DNA of 64,000 nt from Microbacterium sp. BH-3-3-3 (GCF_007679045.1 NZ_VEFS01000003.1:167686-231685), one strand, 5' to 3'. Counted from the first letter of the stretch, positions 1 through 9,447 are shown. Numbers and translations are program-made. The notes: a model not told the origin generated them from the sequence alone.

Positions 1-182
1 AGGGCGAGGGCGGCGAGGCTCAGCGGGGTGAGCACGGGCAGGGCCTCGGCGCCGGGCACCGCGAGCGTCTGCTGCGATCCGTCGTCGAGGGTGACGTCGA
101 TCCAGGTCTGCGTCGACGCGATCACCCCGATCGCGCCGGTCAGGAGCATCGCGAGCACCGCCGTGGAGCGGGCGCGACGCAT
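1..182 (-). CDS. Trp-operon associated membrane protein, partial
   Basis: Only the first 60 or so residues are inside the window; the rest runs off the left edge. The visible part opens with a basic residue cluster (MRRARSTAV) and a hydrophobic segment (about residues 9-25), then a short extracytoplasmic stretch with TWIDV and VPGAEALPVL, then the start of a second hydrophobic segment. This pattern is that of the Trp biosynthesis-associated membrane protein family (Trp_oprn_chp), which in actinobacteria sits between hisI and trp genes. Its ATG overlaps the hisI stop by one base (TGATG), so the genes are translationally coupled. The molecular function of the family is not established. Confidence 0.75.
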   Translation of the reverse strand, partial: MRRARSTAVLAMLLTGAIGVIASTQTWIDVTLDDGSQQTLAVPGAEALPVLTPLSLAALA

Positions 183-520
183 CAGCGCTCCCCCACGACC
201 GGGTGCAGGTCGTCGGAGTCGAAGCAGGTGTGGTCGCCGGTGTGGCACGCGGCGCCGATCTGGTCGACCTCGATCAGCAGGGTGTCGCCGTCGCAGTCCA
301 GGCGCGCGCCCTTGACCAGCTGGATGTGGCCCGAGGTGTCGCCCTTGCGCCAGTACTCCTGCCGCGACCGCGACCAGAACGTCACGCGACCGGTGGTGAG
401 CGTGCGGTTCAGGGCCTCGGCATCCATCCACCCCACCATCAGCACCTCGCGCGAGTCGAACTGCTGGATCACCGCGGCCACGAGACCGTCGGCGTCGTAC
501 TTCACACGGTCGACGCTCAT
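182..520 (-). CDS. hisI: Phosphoribosyl-AMP cyclohydrolase
   Basis: Opens the purine ring of phosphoribosyl-AMP, the third step of histidine synthesis, in the cytoplasm. The 112-residue protein is the usual monofunctional length. It shows the metal motif DCDGD (Asp75, Asp77, Asp79; Cys76) and the zinc cysteines Cys92 and Cys99 in [10 protein letters not shown]. The ATG at 520 overlaps the hisF stop by four bases. The upstream open frame continues well beyond this point but overlaps hisF and has no family similarity, so the internal ATG is the true start. The pyrophosphatase activity found fused to HisI in enterobacteria is encoded separately here (hisE). Confidence 0.96.
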   Translation of the reverse strand: MSVDRVKYDADGLVAAVIQQFDSREVLMVGWMDAEALNRTLTTGRVTFWSRSRQEYWRKGDTSGHIQLVKGARLDCDGDTLLIEVDQIGAACHTGDHTCFDSDDLHPVVGER

Positions 521-1281
521 CGGCGCACCTCGATCCCCTCGGCGGCCATGGCGTCTTTGACCTGTCCCACGGTGAGCTGGCCGGAGTGGAACACGGATGC
601 CGCGAGCACGGCGTCGGCGCCGGCCTGCACGGCCGGGGCGAAGTGCTCGAGCGCGCCCGCCCCGCCCGAGGCGATGACGGGGACCGCGGCGACCTGGCGC
701 ATGAGGCGCACGAGCTCGAGGTCGAAGCCCTGCTTGGTGCCGTCGGCGTCGATCGAATTGACGAGCAGTTCGCCGGCTCCGCGCTCGACCGCCTCGCGCG
801 CCCACTCGAGGGCGTCGAGCGTGGTCTCGGTGCGGCCGCCGTGGGTGGTCACGACGAAGCCCGAGGGGGTGGATGCCGCCCGCTTGACGTCGAGCGAGAG
901 CACGATCACCTGCGCGCCGAAGCGGTCGGCGATCTCGTCGATCAGGGCCGGTCGCGCGATCGCGGCCGAGTTGACGCCGATCTTGTCGGCGCCGACCGCG
1001 AGCAGGCGGGCGACGTCGTCGCTCGAGCGCACTCCCCCGCCGACGGTGAGCGGGATGAAGACCTGTTCGGCCGTGCGGCGAACGACGTCGTAGGTCGTCG
1101 AGCGCTCGTCGACCGTGGCGGTCACGTCGAGGAAGGTGACCTCGTCGGCGCCCTGCTCGAAGTACAGCTTCGCGAGCTCGACGGGGTCGCCCATGTCGCG
1201 CAGGTCGAGGAAGTTGACGCCCTTGACGACGCGGCCCGCGGCGACGTCGAGGCAGGGGATGACGCGACGCGCGAGGGTCAT
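517..1281 (-). CDS. hisF: Imidazole glycerol phosphate synthase, cyclase subunit
   Basis: The cyclase half of the HisF-HisH complex turns PRFAR plus ammonia into imidazole glycerol phosphate and AICAR. At 254 residues it is full length. It begins with the family signature VIPCLDV-GRVVKG and has the second catalytic aspartate in VLSLDVKR, plus the phosphate-binding glycine loops VGGGVRS and ASGGAGA of the (beta-alpha)8 barrel. The start overlaps the hisG stop by one base. hisH is not in the window and must lie elsewhere. Confidence 0.97.
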   Translation of the reverse strand: MTLARRVIPCLDVAAGRVVKGVNFLDLRDMGDPVELAKLYFEQGADEVTFLDVTATVDERSTTYDVVRRTAEQVFIPLTVGGGVRSSDDVARLLAVGADKIGVNSAAIARPALIDEIADRFGAQVIVLSLDVKRAASTPSGFVVTTHGGRTETTLDALEWAREAVERGAGELLVNSIDADGTKQGFDLELVRLMRQVAAVPVIASGGAGALEHFAPAVQAGADAVLAASVFHSGQLTVGQVKDAMAAEGIEVRR

Positions 1282-2123
1282 CAGAGCCTCGCGGCGAGGA
1301 TCTCGGTGACGAGGATCGCGCGCGCGCCGATCGCGTAGAGGGCGTCCATGACCTGGTTGACGTCGCGGCGCGGGCTCATGACCCGCACGGCCACCCACTC
1401 GGGGTCGCGCAGCGGCGAGATCGTGGGCGACTCCAGGCCCGGGGCCACGGCGACGGCCTGCTCGATCAGGTGAGCGGGCAGGTCGTAATCGATCAGCACG
1501 TAGGTGCGGGCGGCGAGCACGCCGCGCAGGCGGCGCAGCAGAGTGTCGGTGCCCTCGGCCTCCTGGGGACCGGCGATCAGCACGGCGTCGGACTCGAGCA
1601 GCACCGGCCCGAAGATCTCGAGACCGGCCTGGCGCAACGTGGTTCCGGTCGAGACGACGTCGGCCACGGCATCCGCCACCCCGAGCTGCACGGCCGATTC
1701 GACCGCCCCGTCGAGCGGGACGATGTCGACGGCGATGCCGCGCTCGTCGAGGAATGCGTCGACCAGACCCGGGTAGGCCGTGGCGACGCGCAGACCCTCG
1801 AGGTCGGCGATGTCGGTGAAGCGACCGGGGCGACCGGCGAAGCGGAACGTCGAACCGGCGAAGCCGAGCGACTCCACCTCGCGCGCGCCGGGCATGCGGG
1901 CGTCGAGCAGCAGGTCACGACCGGTGATGCCGACGTCGAGCGCACCCGAGCCGACGTAGGTCGCGATGTCACGCGGACGGAGGTAGAAGAACTCGACCTC
2001 GTTCACGGGGTCGACGGTGTACAGGTCTTTCGAGTCGCGACGTCCGGTGTAACCGGCCTCCGAGAGCATCTCGGCGGCGGTCTCGGCGAGCGACCCCTTG
2101 TTCGGCACGGCGATTCGCAGCAT
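1281..2123 (-). CDS. hisG: ATP phosphoribosyltransferase (long form)
   Basis: Catalyses the committed first step of histidine synthesis, joining ATP and PRPP. The 280-residue length and a C-terminal regulatory segment (the final 70 or so residues, ending in VTEILAARL) identify the long, histidine-feedback-inhibited HisG that needs no HisZ partner. The N-terminus [12 protein letters not shown] and the block [10 protein letters not shown] are typical. I chose the ATG at 2123; the longer open frame runs into hisE in the wrong frame. hisE ends 46 bases upstream, so the two are probably one transcript. Confidence 0.96.
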   Translation of the reverse strand: MLRIAVPNKGSLAETAAEMLSEAGYTGRRDSKDLYTVDPVNEVEFFYLRPRDIATYVGSGALDVGITGRDLLLDARMPGAREVESLGFAGSTFRFAGRPGRFTDIADLEGLRVATAYPGLVDAFLDERGIAVDIVPLDGAVESAVQLGVADAVADVVSTGTTLRQAGLEIFGPVLLESDAVLIAGPQEAEGTDTLLRRLRGVLAARTYVLIDYDLPAHLIEQAVAVAPGLESPTISPLRDPEWVAVRVMSPRRDVNQVMDALYAIGARAILVTEILAARL

Positions 2124-2169
2124 GACGGGGGCTTTCGTGTTGTGTGAGCTGGAGGGGGAAGAGCGCGGC

Positions 2170-2433
2170 TCAGAGATGTCGGTAGACGTCTTGAAGCGAC
2201 AGGCCCTTCGCGAGCATGAGCGTCTGCAGATGGTAGAGCAGCTGCGAGATCTCTTCGGCGGCGGCCTCGTCGGTCTCGTACTCGGCGGCCATCCACACCT
2301 CGGCGGCCTCTTCGACGATCTTCTTGCCGATGGCGTGCACGCCGGCATCCAGCTGAGCGACGGTGCCGGAGCCGGCGGGTCGCTCGACGGCCTTGGCGCT
2401 GAGTTCCGCGAACAGGTCGTCGAAAGTTTTCAC
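2170..2433 (-). CDS. hisE: Phosphoribosyl-ATP pyrophosphatase
   Basis: Hydrolyses phosphoribosyl-ATP to phosphoribosyl-AMP, the second step of histidine synthesis. The protein is 87 residues, an all-alpha MazG-like fold, with the metal-binding motif KKIVEEAAE and the second helix pair ending [10 protein letters not shown]. It is the first histidine gene of the block and is followed by hisG. The 96 bases between it and rpe would hold the promoter; I see no clear element there. Confidence 0.95.
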   Translation of the reverse strand: MKTFDDLFAELSAKAVERPAGSGTVAQLDAGVHAIGKKIVEEAAEVWMAAEYETDEAAAEEISQLLYHLQTLMLAKGLSLQDVYRHL

Positions 2434-2529
2434 GGTTCCAGGGTATCGGGTCGGCGGGGGTGGGGCTGTCCGCGGCGTGTGCGCGCGGGGCGGGGAGCAA
2501 TCCCCGAGCGTGGAGTTCGCCGGCCGGGC

Positions 2530-3201
2530 TCAGTGGCGGTGGTGGGCGGCCGAGGCGCGCAGCGACTGGATCGCGCGGTCGGGGTCGTCGGCGCCGAACA
2601 CCGCGGAGCCCGCGACGAACGTGTCGGCCCCGGCCTCCGCGGCCTGGGCGATCGTGGATTCGCCGATGCCGCCGTCGACCTGCAGCCAGACGCTGGCCCC
2701 GCGGCGCTTCGCCTCGTCGGCGAGGGAGCGCAGCTTCGGCATGGTCTCGGGCATGAACGACTGCCCCCCGAAGCCGGGCTCGACGGTCATCACGAGGATC
2801 TGGTCGAACTCGTTGAGCGAGTCGAAGAGGTTCTCGACCGGGGTTCCGGGCTTGACGGCCACTCCGGCCCGCGCGCCCATCGAGCGCAGCTGCCGGGCGA
2901 GCGCGACGGGAGACGCCGCGGCCTCGAGATGGAAGGTCACGGATGCCGCACCCAGCTCGGCGTACGCCGGAGCCCAGCGGTCGGGGTCGTCGATCATCAG
3001 GTGCACGTCGAGCGGCACGGGGCTGGTCTCCTGGATGCGGCCCACCATCTGCGGCCCGAACGTGAGGTTCGGAACGAAGTGGTTGTCCATCACGTCGACG
3101 TGCACGAAGTCGGCTCCCGCGATGCGCGCGAGCTCGGCCTCCATGTTCACGAAGTCGGCGGCGAGGATGCTCGGGTTGATGCGCGGGGCGTCGGTAGGCA
3201 C
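2530..3201 (-). CDS. rpe: Ribulose-phosphate 3-epimerase
   Basis: Interconverts ribulose 5-phosphate and xylulose 5-phosphate in the pentose phosphate pathway. The TIM-barrel motifs are all present: INPSILAADF, HVDVMDNHFVPN with the catalytic Asp, DVHLMI, VEPGFGGQSF with its phosphate loop, and DGGI with the second catalytic Asp. I prefer the GTG at 3201 (223 residues, normal family length). An ATG at 3258 would add 19 residues, but that extension would be encoded by the left arm of the 3229-3294 hairpin and resembles no family member. No strong Shine-Dalgarno is visible. Confidence 0.95.
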   Translation of the reverse strand: MPTDAPRINPSILAADFVNMEAELARIAGADFVHVDVMDNHFVPNLTFGPQMVGRIQETSPVPLDVHLMIDDPDRWAPAYAELGAASVTFHLEAAASPVALARQLRSMGARAGVAVKPGTPVENLFDSLNEFDQILVMTVEPGFGGQSFMPETMPKLRSLADEAKRRGASVWLQVDGGIGESTIAQAAEAGADTFVAGSAVFGADDPDRAIQSLRASAAHHRH

Positions 3202-3228
3202 CCGACCATTATGGGCGCCGGTGCGGAT

Positions 3229-3294
3229 CGCGTGAGTCGCCAGAGTTCGTCGCTTCACGGACTACGGAAGCGACAGGTCTTGGCGACTCACGCG
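3229..3294. repeat. Bipartite hairpin, 66 nt (copy 1 of 3)
   Basis: A perfect 14-bp outer stem (3229-3242 with 3281-3294, CGCGTGAGTCGCCA) is followed by a symmetric internal loop (6 nt on each side), an 8-bp inner stem (GTCGCTTC 3249-3256 with 3267-3274) and a 10-nt terminal loop. It sits 25 nt after rsmB and just before rpe. There is no U-tract, so it is not a classical terminator, although it could still stop or pause transcription. Two more hairpins of the same architecture but different sequence lie at 9379 and 28347. Confidence 0.85.
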
Positions 3295-3319
3295 GGGGCT
3301 CGCGTGGGACGGACGCGGT

Positions 3320-4690
3320 TCAGCGCTTGCGCAGCAGCGCGATCGACATCGCGTCGGTGCCGTGCCGGTGCGGCCACAGCTGCGCCCGCAGCGACCCGTC
3401 GGCCTGGTCGGGCAGGTCGATCTCGGCCTCGGCGATCTCGCGCACCACCGCGCGCGCGTCGAGCTCTTCGACCGCGTCGCCGAGCGCGCGCTTCACCTCG
3501 GCGAGCACGCCCGAGGTCTCGGCCAGGTGCGGCGAGCACGTGACGTAGGCCACGACTCCCCCGGGTTTCAGGGCCTCGAAGGCGGCGAGCACGAGTTCCT
3601 GCTGCAGTGCGGTGAGGTCGGGCACGTCGGCCGGCGTCTTGCGCCAGCGCGCCTCGGGCCGGCGTCGCAGAGCCCCGATGCCGGTGCACGGGGCGTCGAC
3701 GAGGACGCGGTCGTACTCCCCCGGCATCCGCGCCGCGCGCTCGCGCCCGTCCTCTTCGCTCACCTCGACGTCGAGGGGCACGGATGCCACGGCCTGGCGC
3801 ACCAGCCCCGCTCGCGCCGGGGCGATCTCGTTGGCGTCGAGCGTCGCCCCGTGGGCGAGGGCTTCGGCGGCGAGCAACGCGGTCTTGCCGCCGGGCCCGG
3901 CGCACAGGTCGAGCCAGCGCTCGCCCTCGCGCACGGGAAGGGCACGGCTGAGGGCGAGGGCGGCGAGCTGCGACCCTTCGTCCTGCACGCGGATCGTGCC
4001 GCCCGACGAGCGGATCAGCCCCTCGGGGTCTCCCCCACGGGTGGTGAACGCGGTCGGGGCGTACCTCGTGGGGGTCGCGTCATCCGGCACCTCCGCGAGG
4101 CCGGGCAGGGCGATCATCGCCACGCGCGGCGCGACGTTGTCGGCCTCGAGCAGTCCGTCGAGCTCGTCGGCGCGCCCCTCGGCGGTGAGGGCGCGGCGCA
4201 GCGCCCGCACGATCCACACCGGGTGCGAGGTCGTCAGGCCGAGGCGCTCGTCGTCGCTGCGCGCGGCCGCCGAGATGGTCTGCATCCACTGCCCCGGATT
4301 GTCGCGCGACACCCGGCGCAGCACCGCGTTGGCGAAGCCGGCGGCTCCGCGGCCCCCGCCGTGCCGACGTGCGAGCTCGACCGATTCGTTCACCGCGGCG
4401 TGCGAGGCGACGCGGGTCGACAGCAGCTGATGCACGCCCAGGCGGAGGGCGTCGAGCACGGCCGGGTCGATCCGATCGACCGTGCGGTCGGCGGCGGAGG
4501 CGATGATCGCGTCGTACGTGCCCCGTCGGCGCAGGGTGCCGTAGGTCAGCTCGGTCGCGAGACCTGCGTCTTTGGCATCCAGCTTCTGACGGGTGATCGC
4601 GTGCGGCAGCAGCAGGTTGGCGTACGCCTCGTCTCCCGAGACGGCGCGCAGCACCTCGTAGGCCACGGCACGGGCTCCCTGCACGTTCAT
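3320..4690 (-). CDS. rsmB: 16S rRNA (cytosine-C5) methyltransferase RsmB/Fmu-type
   Basis: Methylates cytosine 967 (E. coli numbering) of 16S rRNA using S-adenosylmethionine. The 456-residue protein has an N-terminal NusB-like RNA-binding domain (about 1-140) and a C-terminal Rossmann methyltransferase. The latter shows the SAM loop LDLCAGPGGKT, the catalytic-cysteine motif DAPCTG followed by RRRPEARW, and the second cysteine in YVTCSPH. The ATG at 4690 overlaps the fmt stop by four bases; the next upstream Met lies inside fmt. The order fmt-rsmB-rpe is conserved in actinobacteria. Confidence 0.95.
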   Translation of the reverse strand: MNVQGARAVAYEVLRAVSGDEAYANLLLPHAITRQKLDAKDAGLATELTYGTLRRRGTYDAIIASAADRTVDRIDPAVLDALRLGVHQLLSTRVASHAAVNESVELARRHGGGRGAAGFANAVLRRVSRDNPGQWMQTISAAARSDDERLGLTTSHPVWIVRALRRALTAEGRADELDGLLEADNVAPRVAMIALPGLAEVPDDATPTRYAPTAFTTRGGDPEGLIRSSGGTIRVQDEGSQLAALALSRALPVREGERWLDLCAGPGGKTALLAAEALAHGATLDANEIAPARAGLVRQAVASVPLDVEVSEEDGRERAARMPGEYDRVLVDAPCTGIGALRRRPEARWRKTPADVPDLTALQQELVLAAFEALKPGGVVAYVTCSPHLAETSGVLAEVKRALGDAVEELDARAVVREIAEAEIDLPDQADGSLRAQLWPHRHGTDAMSIALLRKR

Positions 4691-5604
4691 GCGCCGAGCT
4701 CCGGCTCGTCGGTGCGGAGGCCGCGGAACCAATCGCTCGCGTTCATCGCTCCCTTTCCTGCGGGTTGCACGGTGTCGAGGCGCAACGGTGTGGTCCCCGT
4801 GCCGACGACGACGTCTTTTCCGGATGCCGCGACCCGGCCCGGCGGCAACGGGGGCGCATCGGCGGGGGCGGCGCGCAGCACCTTGAAGCGCGCTCCGTCG
4901 AGGGTGGTGTGGGCCCCGGGTTCGGGCGTGACTCCGGCGATCTGGTGCAGGAGGCTCTCGGCATCCCGGGTGAGATCGAGGGCGCCGTCGTCGAGGGTGA
5001 GCTTGGGCGCGAGGGTCGGCTCGCCCTGCTGCGCCGTCGCGGTCGCCGAGCCGTCGGCGATGCCGTCGACCACGCGGGCCAGCAGCGGAGCCCCGATCTC
5101 GGCGAGGTCGTCGAGGACCGTGGCCGAGGTCGCCCCGGTCGGCACCTCGTAGCGCTCCTCGGCGAACACGTCGCCCGCGTCGAGCGCGGCGACGAGCTGG
5201 AAGACGCTCGCGCCCGTGACCGCATCGCCCGCCATGAGCGCGCGCTGCACGGGGGCGGCGCCGCGCCAGCGCGGGAGCAGCGAGAAGTGCAGGTTGATCC
5301 AGCCGTGCGCGGGCGTCGACAGCAGCGGTTCGCGCACGAGTCCGCCGTAGGCCACGATCACCCCGAGCTCGGGCTCGAACTCCGCGATGCGGGCGGTGAC
5401 GTCGGCGTCGAGGCGGTCGGCCTTGATGATCGGCAGACCGAGGTCTTCGGCGGCCTGCGCGACCGGCGACGGGGTGAGCACGCGCTTGCGGCCGAGGGGC
5501 GCGTCGTCGCGCGTGACGACCGCGACGATCTCGTGCGGCCCCGACGCGAGGGCGCGCAGGGAGGGGACGGCGACGGCGGGTGTGCCGGCGAAGACGAGGC
5601 GCAT
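4687..5604 (-). CDS. fmt: Methionyl-tRNA formyltransferase
   Basis: Formylates initiator Met-tRNA from 10-formyl-tetrahydrofolate. At 305 residues it has the expected two domains: an N-terminal formyltransferase fold starting MRLVFAGTPAVAVPSL with the catalytic Asn-His pair in INLHFSLLPRWRGAAPVQ and the Asp of LDAGDV, and a C-terminal OB-like tRNA-binding domain ending near residue 305. The start ATG at 5604 is the only one that gives the conserved N-terminus. priA lies 44 bases upstream on the same strand. Confidence 0.97.
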   Translation of the reverse strand: MRLVFAGTPAVAVPSLRALASGPHEIVAVVTRDDAPLGRKRVLTPSPVAQAAEDLGLPIIKADRLDADVTARIAEFEPELGVIVAYGGLVREPLLSTPAHGWINLHFSLLPRWRGAAPVQRALMAGDAVTGASVFQLVAALDAGDVFAEERYEVPTGATSATVLDDLAEIGAPLLARVVDGIADGSATATAQQGEPTLAPKLTLDDGALDLTRDAESLLHQIAGVTPEPGAHTTLDGARFKVLRAAPADAPPLPPGRVAASGKDVVVGTGTTPLRLDTVQPAGKGAMNASDWFRGLRTDEPELGA

Positions 5605-5648
5605 GGGTCTCCTCAGAGTCTCGGGGTCGTGACGGGTGCGTGACCCGC

Positions 5649-7631
5649 TCAGAGGTCGGGCTCGGGGATGTCGAGGCGGACTCTGAGCGTACTGCGCGGC
5701 TTGGGGCCGCGATCTTTGCGCGATTTGCGCGCGCGCAGGGCGTCGGCGATCACCCCGGCGCGCAGGGCCTCGGCGACGGCGCGGCCGTGGGCGTAGTCGA
5801 AGCGCACCAGTGCGCGGGAGGTCGCGACGTCGGGCGTCTCCGACGTGTCGACCGGGCCGAGGATCGCGAGCGGGTCGAGGTCGGGCACGCTCTCGCGCAG
5901 TGATTCGAGCAGCACGTCGACGCTCCGGGCGTGTCCGTCGACGCTCGCGACGCGCACGGCGGGCGGCATCCGCAGGGGAAGGCGCTCGATGAGTTCTCCG
6001 CGCGCGTACGCCGGATGGGTCCAGGTCGCGAGCGCCCGGGCGACCGGTCCCGCGACGCCGACCAGGTGCACGGGGGCGCCGGGGGCGGCCAGGGCGGCGG
6101 CGTTCGACCACCAGCGCAGGCAGTGCTCGGCGATGCGCAGGGCTTCGTTCTGCAGCATCCGGTCGCCGTCGAGCAGGATCACGGCTTTGTAGCCGCCCCG
6201 CGCGAGCGGCTCGGCCCCGCGCGTGGCGATCACGAGGGCGGGAGTGGCGTCGACCTCGGCGACGGGATGGGCGCCGTCGGCGACGATCACCCGCGTGTTC
6301 GGGAAGGCGCGGCCGAGCTCGTCGGCGGTGCGCTCGCTGCCCGAGGAGGCCATGCGCAGCTTGGTCGAGCCGCAGTGCCCGCAGGCCCACGCGTGGGCGC
6401 TCCGCCCGCACCACGCGCACACGGGCACGGCACCCGGTCGGGCGGCGCGCAGCGGGCCGGCGCAGTGCTGGCAGCGCGCCGGGCGTCGGCAATCGGCGCA
6501 GATGAGCGACGGGGCGTAACCGGGGCGGGCGACCTGCACGAGCACGGGGCCGTGCTGAAGAGCCTCGCGCGCCGCCGCGAACGCCGACGACGGAACGCGC
6601 GACTGCCGCTGCTCGCCCTCGCGCGTGGCGCTGAGGACGACCCGCGGGCTCTGGCGACGCGCCTGCGGAACCTCGCGCACGTAGCCGACCTCGACGAGGC
6701 GCTGCACGTCAGTGGTGCGGGTGTGGCCGGCGAACAGCAGCGCCGATCCCTCGAGCTCCTGCCGCACGAGGGCGGCGTCGCGGGCGTGCACGCCGGGCGA
6801 CAGGGGCTCGGCGAGCAGGGTGTCGCCGTCGTCCCAAATCGCGACGAGGCCGGTGTCGTGCGCGGGGGCGTAGACGGCCGAGCGGCGGCCCACGACGATG
6901 CAGGGCACCGGCACGAGGGCGCGCAGGTACTGGGCGTAGCGCGCGGGACCGGACTGGTCGGAGTCGTCGCGCACCACGGCATCCGGAGTCACGAGCTCGG
7001 CCAGAGCAGCCAGCACCTGCGCCTGATCGCGATAGTCGGGCACGACGAGCACGGCGCTGCGCCCCCGCGCGAGCGTGTGCACGGCGGCCGCGGCGAGCAG
7101 GTCGGCCCACGCGCCGCGCGGGAGTTCCGGATGCGGATGCGGCGGGGCGTCGACGGCGAGTCGCTCCCCCGCGTCGAGGGCGTCGGCGAGCCCCGGGTAG
7201 GGCTGCAGCAGGGCCGTGGCGCGCTCTCGGGCCGCGGGCACCACCTCGGGCGTCTTGGGAGCCGGGGCTGCCGCCCACGCCTTCTCGGCGCGGACCATGC
7301 GCTTGGGCACCGCCAAGCGCAGCACGTCGCTCACCGAGCCCGCCGCGCGGTCGGCGACCCGTCGGGCCAGCGTGTACAGCCGCTCGGGCAGCACCGGCAT
7401 GGGCGAGACGACCGCCTCGACCGCCGACAGGGGTCGCTCGGTGCCGTCGTCGGCGACCACCTCGATGACGAAGGCGTCCATCATGCGACCGGCCGAGCGC
7501 AACGGCACCTTCACCCGCACGCCCGGAGCGATATCGGCGACGAGCGGGTGCGGAACGGCGTAGTCGAACAGTCGGTCGAGCTGGGGCACGGGCGACTCGA
7601 GCTGCACGCGCGCGACGCGCCGCTCACTCAC
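5649..7631 (-). CDS. priA: PriA-like primosomal protein N', helicase motifs degenerate
   Basis: Related to the PriA replication-restart helicase. The 660-residue protein keeps the N-terminal 3'-DNA-binding domain (about 1-110) and the zinc-binding cysteine cluster (CADC, CQHC, CAWC, CGHC). The ATPase motifs have decayed: no GxGKT Walker A is present, and the DEEH box is replaced by WDDGD. This is the known actinobacterial form, expected to bind forks and recruit partners but not to unwind DNA. The start is GTG. It lies between metK and fmt as in other actinobacteria. Confidence 0.93.
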   Translation of the reverse strand: MSERRVARVQLESPVPQLDRLFDYAVPHPLVADIAPGVRVKVPLRSAGRMMDAFVIEVVADDGTERPLSAVEAVVSPMPVLPERLYTLARRVADRAAGSVSDVLRLAVPKRMVRAEKAWAAAPAPKTPEVVPAARERATALLQPYPGLADALDAGERLAVDAPPHPHPELPRGAWADLLAAAAVHTLARGRSAVLVVPDYRDQAQVLAALAELVTPDAVVRDDSDQSGPARYAQYLRALVPVPCIVVGRRSAVYAPAHDTGLVAIWDDGDTLLAEPLSPGVHARDAALVRQELEGSALLFAGHTRTTDVQRLVEVGYVREVPQARRQSPRVVLSATREGEQRQSRVPSSAFAAAREALQHGPVLVQVARPGYAPSLICADCRRPARCQHCAGPLRAARPGAVPVCAWCGRSAHAWACGHCGSTKLRMASSGSERTADELGRAFPNTRVIVADGAHPVAEVDATPALVIATRGAEPLARGGYKAVILLDGDRMLQNEALRIAEHCLRWWSNAAALAAPGAPVHLVGVAGPVARALATWTHPAYARGELIERLPLRMPPAVRVASVDGHARSVDVLLESLRESVPDLDPLAILGPVDTSETPDVATSRALVRFDYAHGRAVAEALRAGVIADALRARKSRKDRGPKPRSTLRVRLDIPEPDL

Positions 7632-7691
7632 GAGATCGGTCCCCGGGGGCTGCGTCGATCATCGAGCCGGGGCGCACTCCCCCACGCACTC

Positions 7692-8885
7692 TCAGAGTCC
7701 GGCGGCGGTGCGGAGCTCGTCGACGCGGTCGGTGCGCTCCCACGTGAAGTCGGGCAGTTCGCGGCCGAAGTGGCCGTAGGTCGCCGTCTTCGCGTAGATC
7801 GGGCGCAGCAGGTCGAGCTGCTCGACGATCGCGGCCGGGCGCAGGTCGAACACGTCGCGGATCGCCTTCACGATCACGTCGTCGGCCACGTGCGCCGTGC
7901 CGAACGACTCGACGTACAGGCCCACGGGGTTGGCCTTGCCGATCGCGTAGGCGATCTGCACCTCGAGGCGGTCGGCGAGACCCGCGGCGACGGCGTTCTT
8001 CGCGACCCAGCGCATGGCGTAGGCGGCCGAGCGGTCGACTTTGGACGGGTCTTTGCCGCTGAACGCACCGCCGCCGTGACGCGAGGCGCCGCCGTAGGTG
8101 TCGATGATGATCTTGCGGCCGGTCAGGCCCGCATCGCCCTTCGGTCCGCCGATGACGAAGGGACCTGCCGGGTTGATGTAGTACTTCACGTCGGGCAGGG
8201 CGAGACCGGTCTCGGCGAGCACCGGGTCGATGACCGCGGCCTGCACCTCGGCGCGCAGGTCTTCCTGCGAGATGTCGGGGTGGTGCTGCGTCGACAGCAC
8301 GACCGAGTCGACCGTGCGCGGCACGTGCCCGTCGTAGCCGAGCGTGACCTGGGTCTTGCCGTCGGGACGCAGGAACGGCAGCGAGCCGTCTTTGCGCACG
8401 GATGCCAGGCGCTCGGCGATGCGGTGAGCGGTCCAGGCGGCCATGGGCATGAGCTGCGGCGTCTCGTTGGTCGCGAAACCGAACATGATGCCCTGGTCGC
8501 CCGCACCCTGCAGGTCGCGGGGATCGACGGAGCCGCGCTCGCGCTGCTCGAACGCCTTGTTGACGCCCGCGGCGATGTCGGACGACTGCGCACCGATCGA
8601 CACGCTCACGCCGCACGACTCGCCGTCGAAGCCGGTGTCGCTCGAGGTGTAGCCGATGCGGTTGACCACGTTGCGCACGATGGCGGGGATCTCGACGTAG
8701 GCGCTCGTGGAGACCTCGCCGGCCACGTGCACGAGCCCCGTGGTGACGAGCGTCTCGACGGCCACGCGACCGGTGGGGTCGTCGGTGAGGATCGCGTCGA
8801 GGATGCTGTCGGAGATCTGGTCGCAGATCTTGTCGGGGTGTCCTTCGGTGACGGACTCGGACGTGAACAGGCGCAGGTCGGTCAA
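7692..8885 (-). CDS. metK: S-adenosylmethionine synthetase
   Basis: Makes S-adenosylmethionine from methionine and ATP. All signature blocks are present: [25 protein letters not shown], and the glycine-rich phosphate loop GGGAFSGKD. The start is a TTG at 8885, giving 397 residues beginning with [16 protein letters not shown] seven bases upstream supports it. A longer frame would add 13 residues with no family similarity. In Mycobacterium the gene before metK is dfp/coaBC; here rpoZ precedes it directly and is separated by a strong terminator. Confidence 0.97.
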   Translation of the reverse strand: MTDLRLFTSESVTEGHPDKICDQISDSILDAILTDDPTGRVAVETLVTTGLVHVAGEVSTSAYVEIPAIVRNVVNRIGYTSSDTGFDGESCGVSVSIGAQSSDIAAGVNKAFEQRERGSVDPRDLQGAGDQGIMFGFATNETPQLMPMAAWTAHRIAERLASVRKDGSLPFLRPDGKTQVTLGYDGHVPRTVDSVVLSTQHHPDISQEDLRAEVQAAVIDPVLAETGLALPDVKYYINPAGPFVIGGPKGDAGLTGRKIIIDTYGGASRHGGGAFSGKDPSKVDRSAAYAMRWVAKNAVAAGLADRLEVQIAYAIGKANPVGLYVESFGTAHVADDVIVKAIRDVFDLRPAAIVEQLDLLRPIYAKTATYGHFGRELPDFTWERTDRVDELRTAAGL

Positions 8886-8926
8886 GACGACTCCGAAAAA
8901 GTTGAGGGCTGGGGACGGGCACAAGT

Positions 8927-8959
8927 ATGCCCCGGGCGGCGGTGGGCCGCCCGGGGCAT
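8927..8959 (-). terminator. Strong hairpin terminator after rpoZ
   Basis: A perfect 14-bp GC-rich stem (8927-8940 with 8946-8959) closes a 5-nt loop. It sits 42 bases after the rpoZ stop and 42 bases before metK, so it should end the gmk-rpoZ transcript and leave metK with its own promoter. There is no T-rich tail, which is usual for high-GC actinobacterial terminators. Confidence 0.8.
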
Positions 8960-9001
8960 CGTCACATCTGTGAACAGATCACGAAATGCGTCGGCTGTGG
9001 A

Positions 9002-9256
9002 TCACTCCGCAGCGCGCAGGCGCAGCTTGTCTTCGTGGATCTCGTGCAGCGCGATCGTGAGGGGCTTGTCTTCGACGGTGGAGTCGACCAGCGGTCCCAC
9101 GTTGTCGAAGAGGTTTCCCTCGTGCAGGTCGGAGTAGTAGTCGTTGATCTGGCGCGCGCGCTTGGACGCGTAGATCACGAGCTGGTACTTCGAGTCGACC
9201 TTGTCGAGCAGAGCGTCGATGGGCGGGTCGATGATGCCCTTGTCACGTCCGGCCAT
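9002..9256 (-). CDS. rpoZ: RNA polymerase omega subunit
   Basis: Small subunit that helps RNA polymerase beta' fold and assemble. The 84-residue protein starts [17 protein letters not shown] and has the conserved block [15 protein letters not shown], typical of actinobacterial omega. An AGGAGG sits five bases before the ATG at 9256, which fixes the start. It follows gmk, its usual partner, but the gap contains the 69-nt bipartite hairpin at 9379-9447. Confidence 0.95.
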   Translation of the reverse strand: MAGRDKGIIDPPIDALLDKVDSKYQLVIYASKRARQINDYYSDLHEGNLFDNVGPLVDSTVEDKPLTIALHEIHEDKLRLRAAE

Positions 9257-9378
9257 GGGGAACCTCCTGGTTCGGCGGGATGGGGTGGATGCGGCGCTCG
9301 AGCGCCGAAGCATCCTCTTATTCTAGCCGACGCCGGCGCGGGCTGTGCCGAGGGGCGTCGGGTGGGTCGGGCGGAGCG

Positions 9379-9447
9379 GGTTCGGGGCGGATTCCGCACC
9401 TCGGGGCGAAAAATTCCCGCCCCGAGGTGCAGATCGCGCCCCGAACC
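9379..9447. repeat. Bipartite hairpin, 69 nt (copy 2 of 3)
   Basis: Outer stem of 11 bp (GGTTCGGGGCG 9379-9389 with 9437-9447), symmetric internal loop (6 nt on each side), inner stem of 13 bp (GCACCTCGGGGCG 9396-9408 with 9418-9430), 9-nt terminal loop. It is 45 nt after the gmk stop and upstream of rpoZ. The sequence is unrelated to the hairpins at 3229 and 28347, but the layout is the same. Confidence 0.85.

Noticed and set aside
3202..3258. N-terminal extension of Rpe from the upstream ATG
   Set aside because: It would be coded by a hairpin arm, is not conserved in the family, and the GTG at 3201 gives the normal length.
8886..9001. SAM riboswitch before metK
   Set aside because: The 116 bases contain only a terminator hairpin and no aptamer-like junction.
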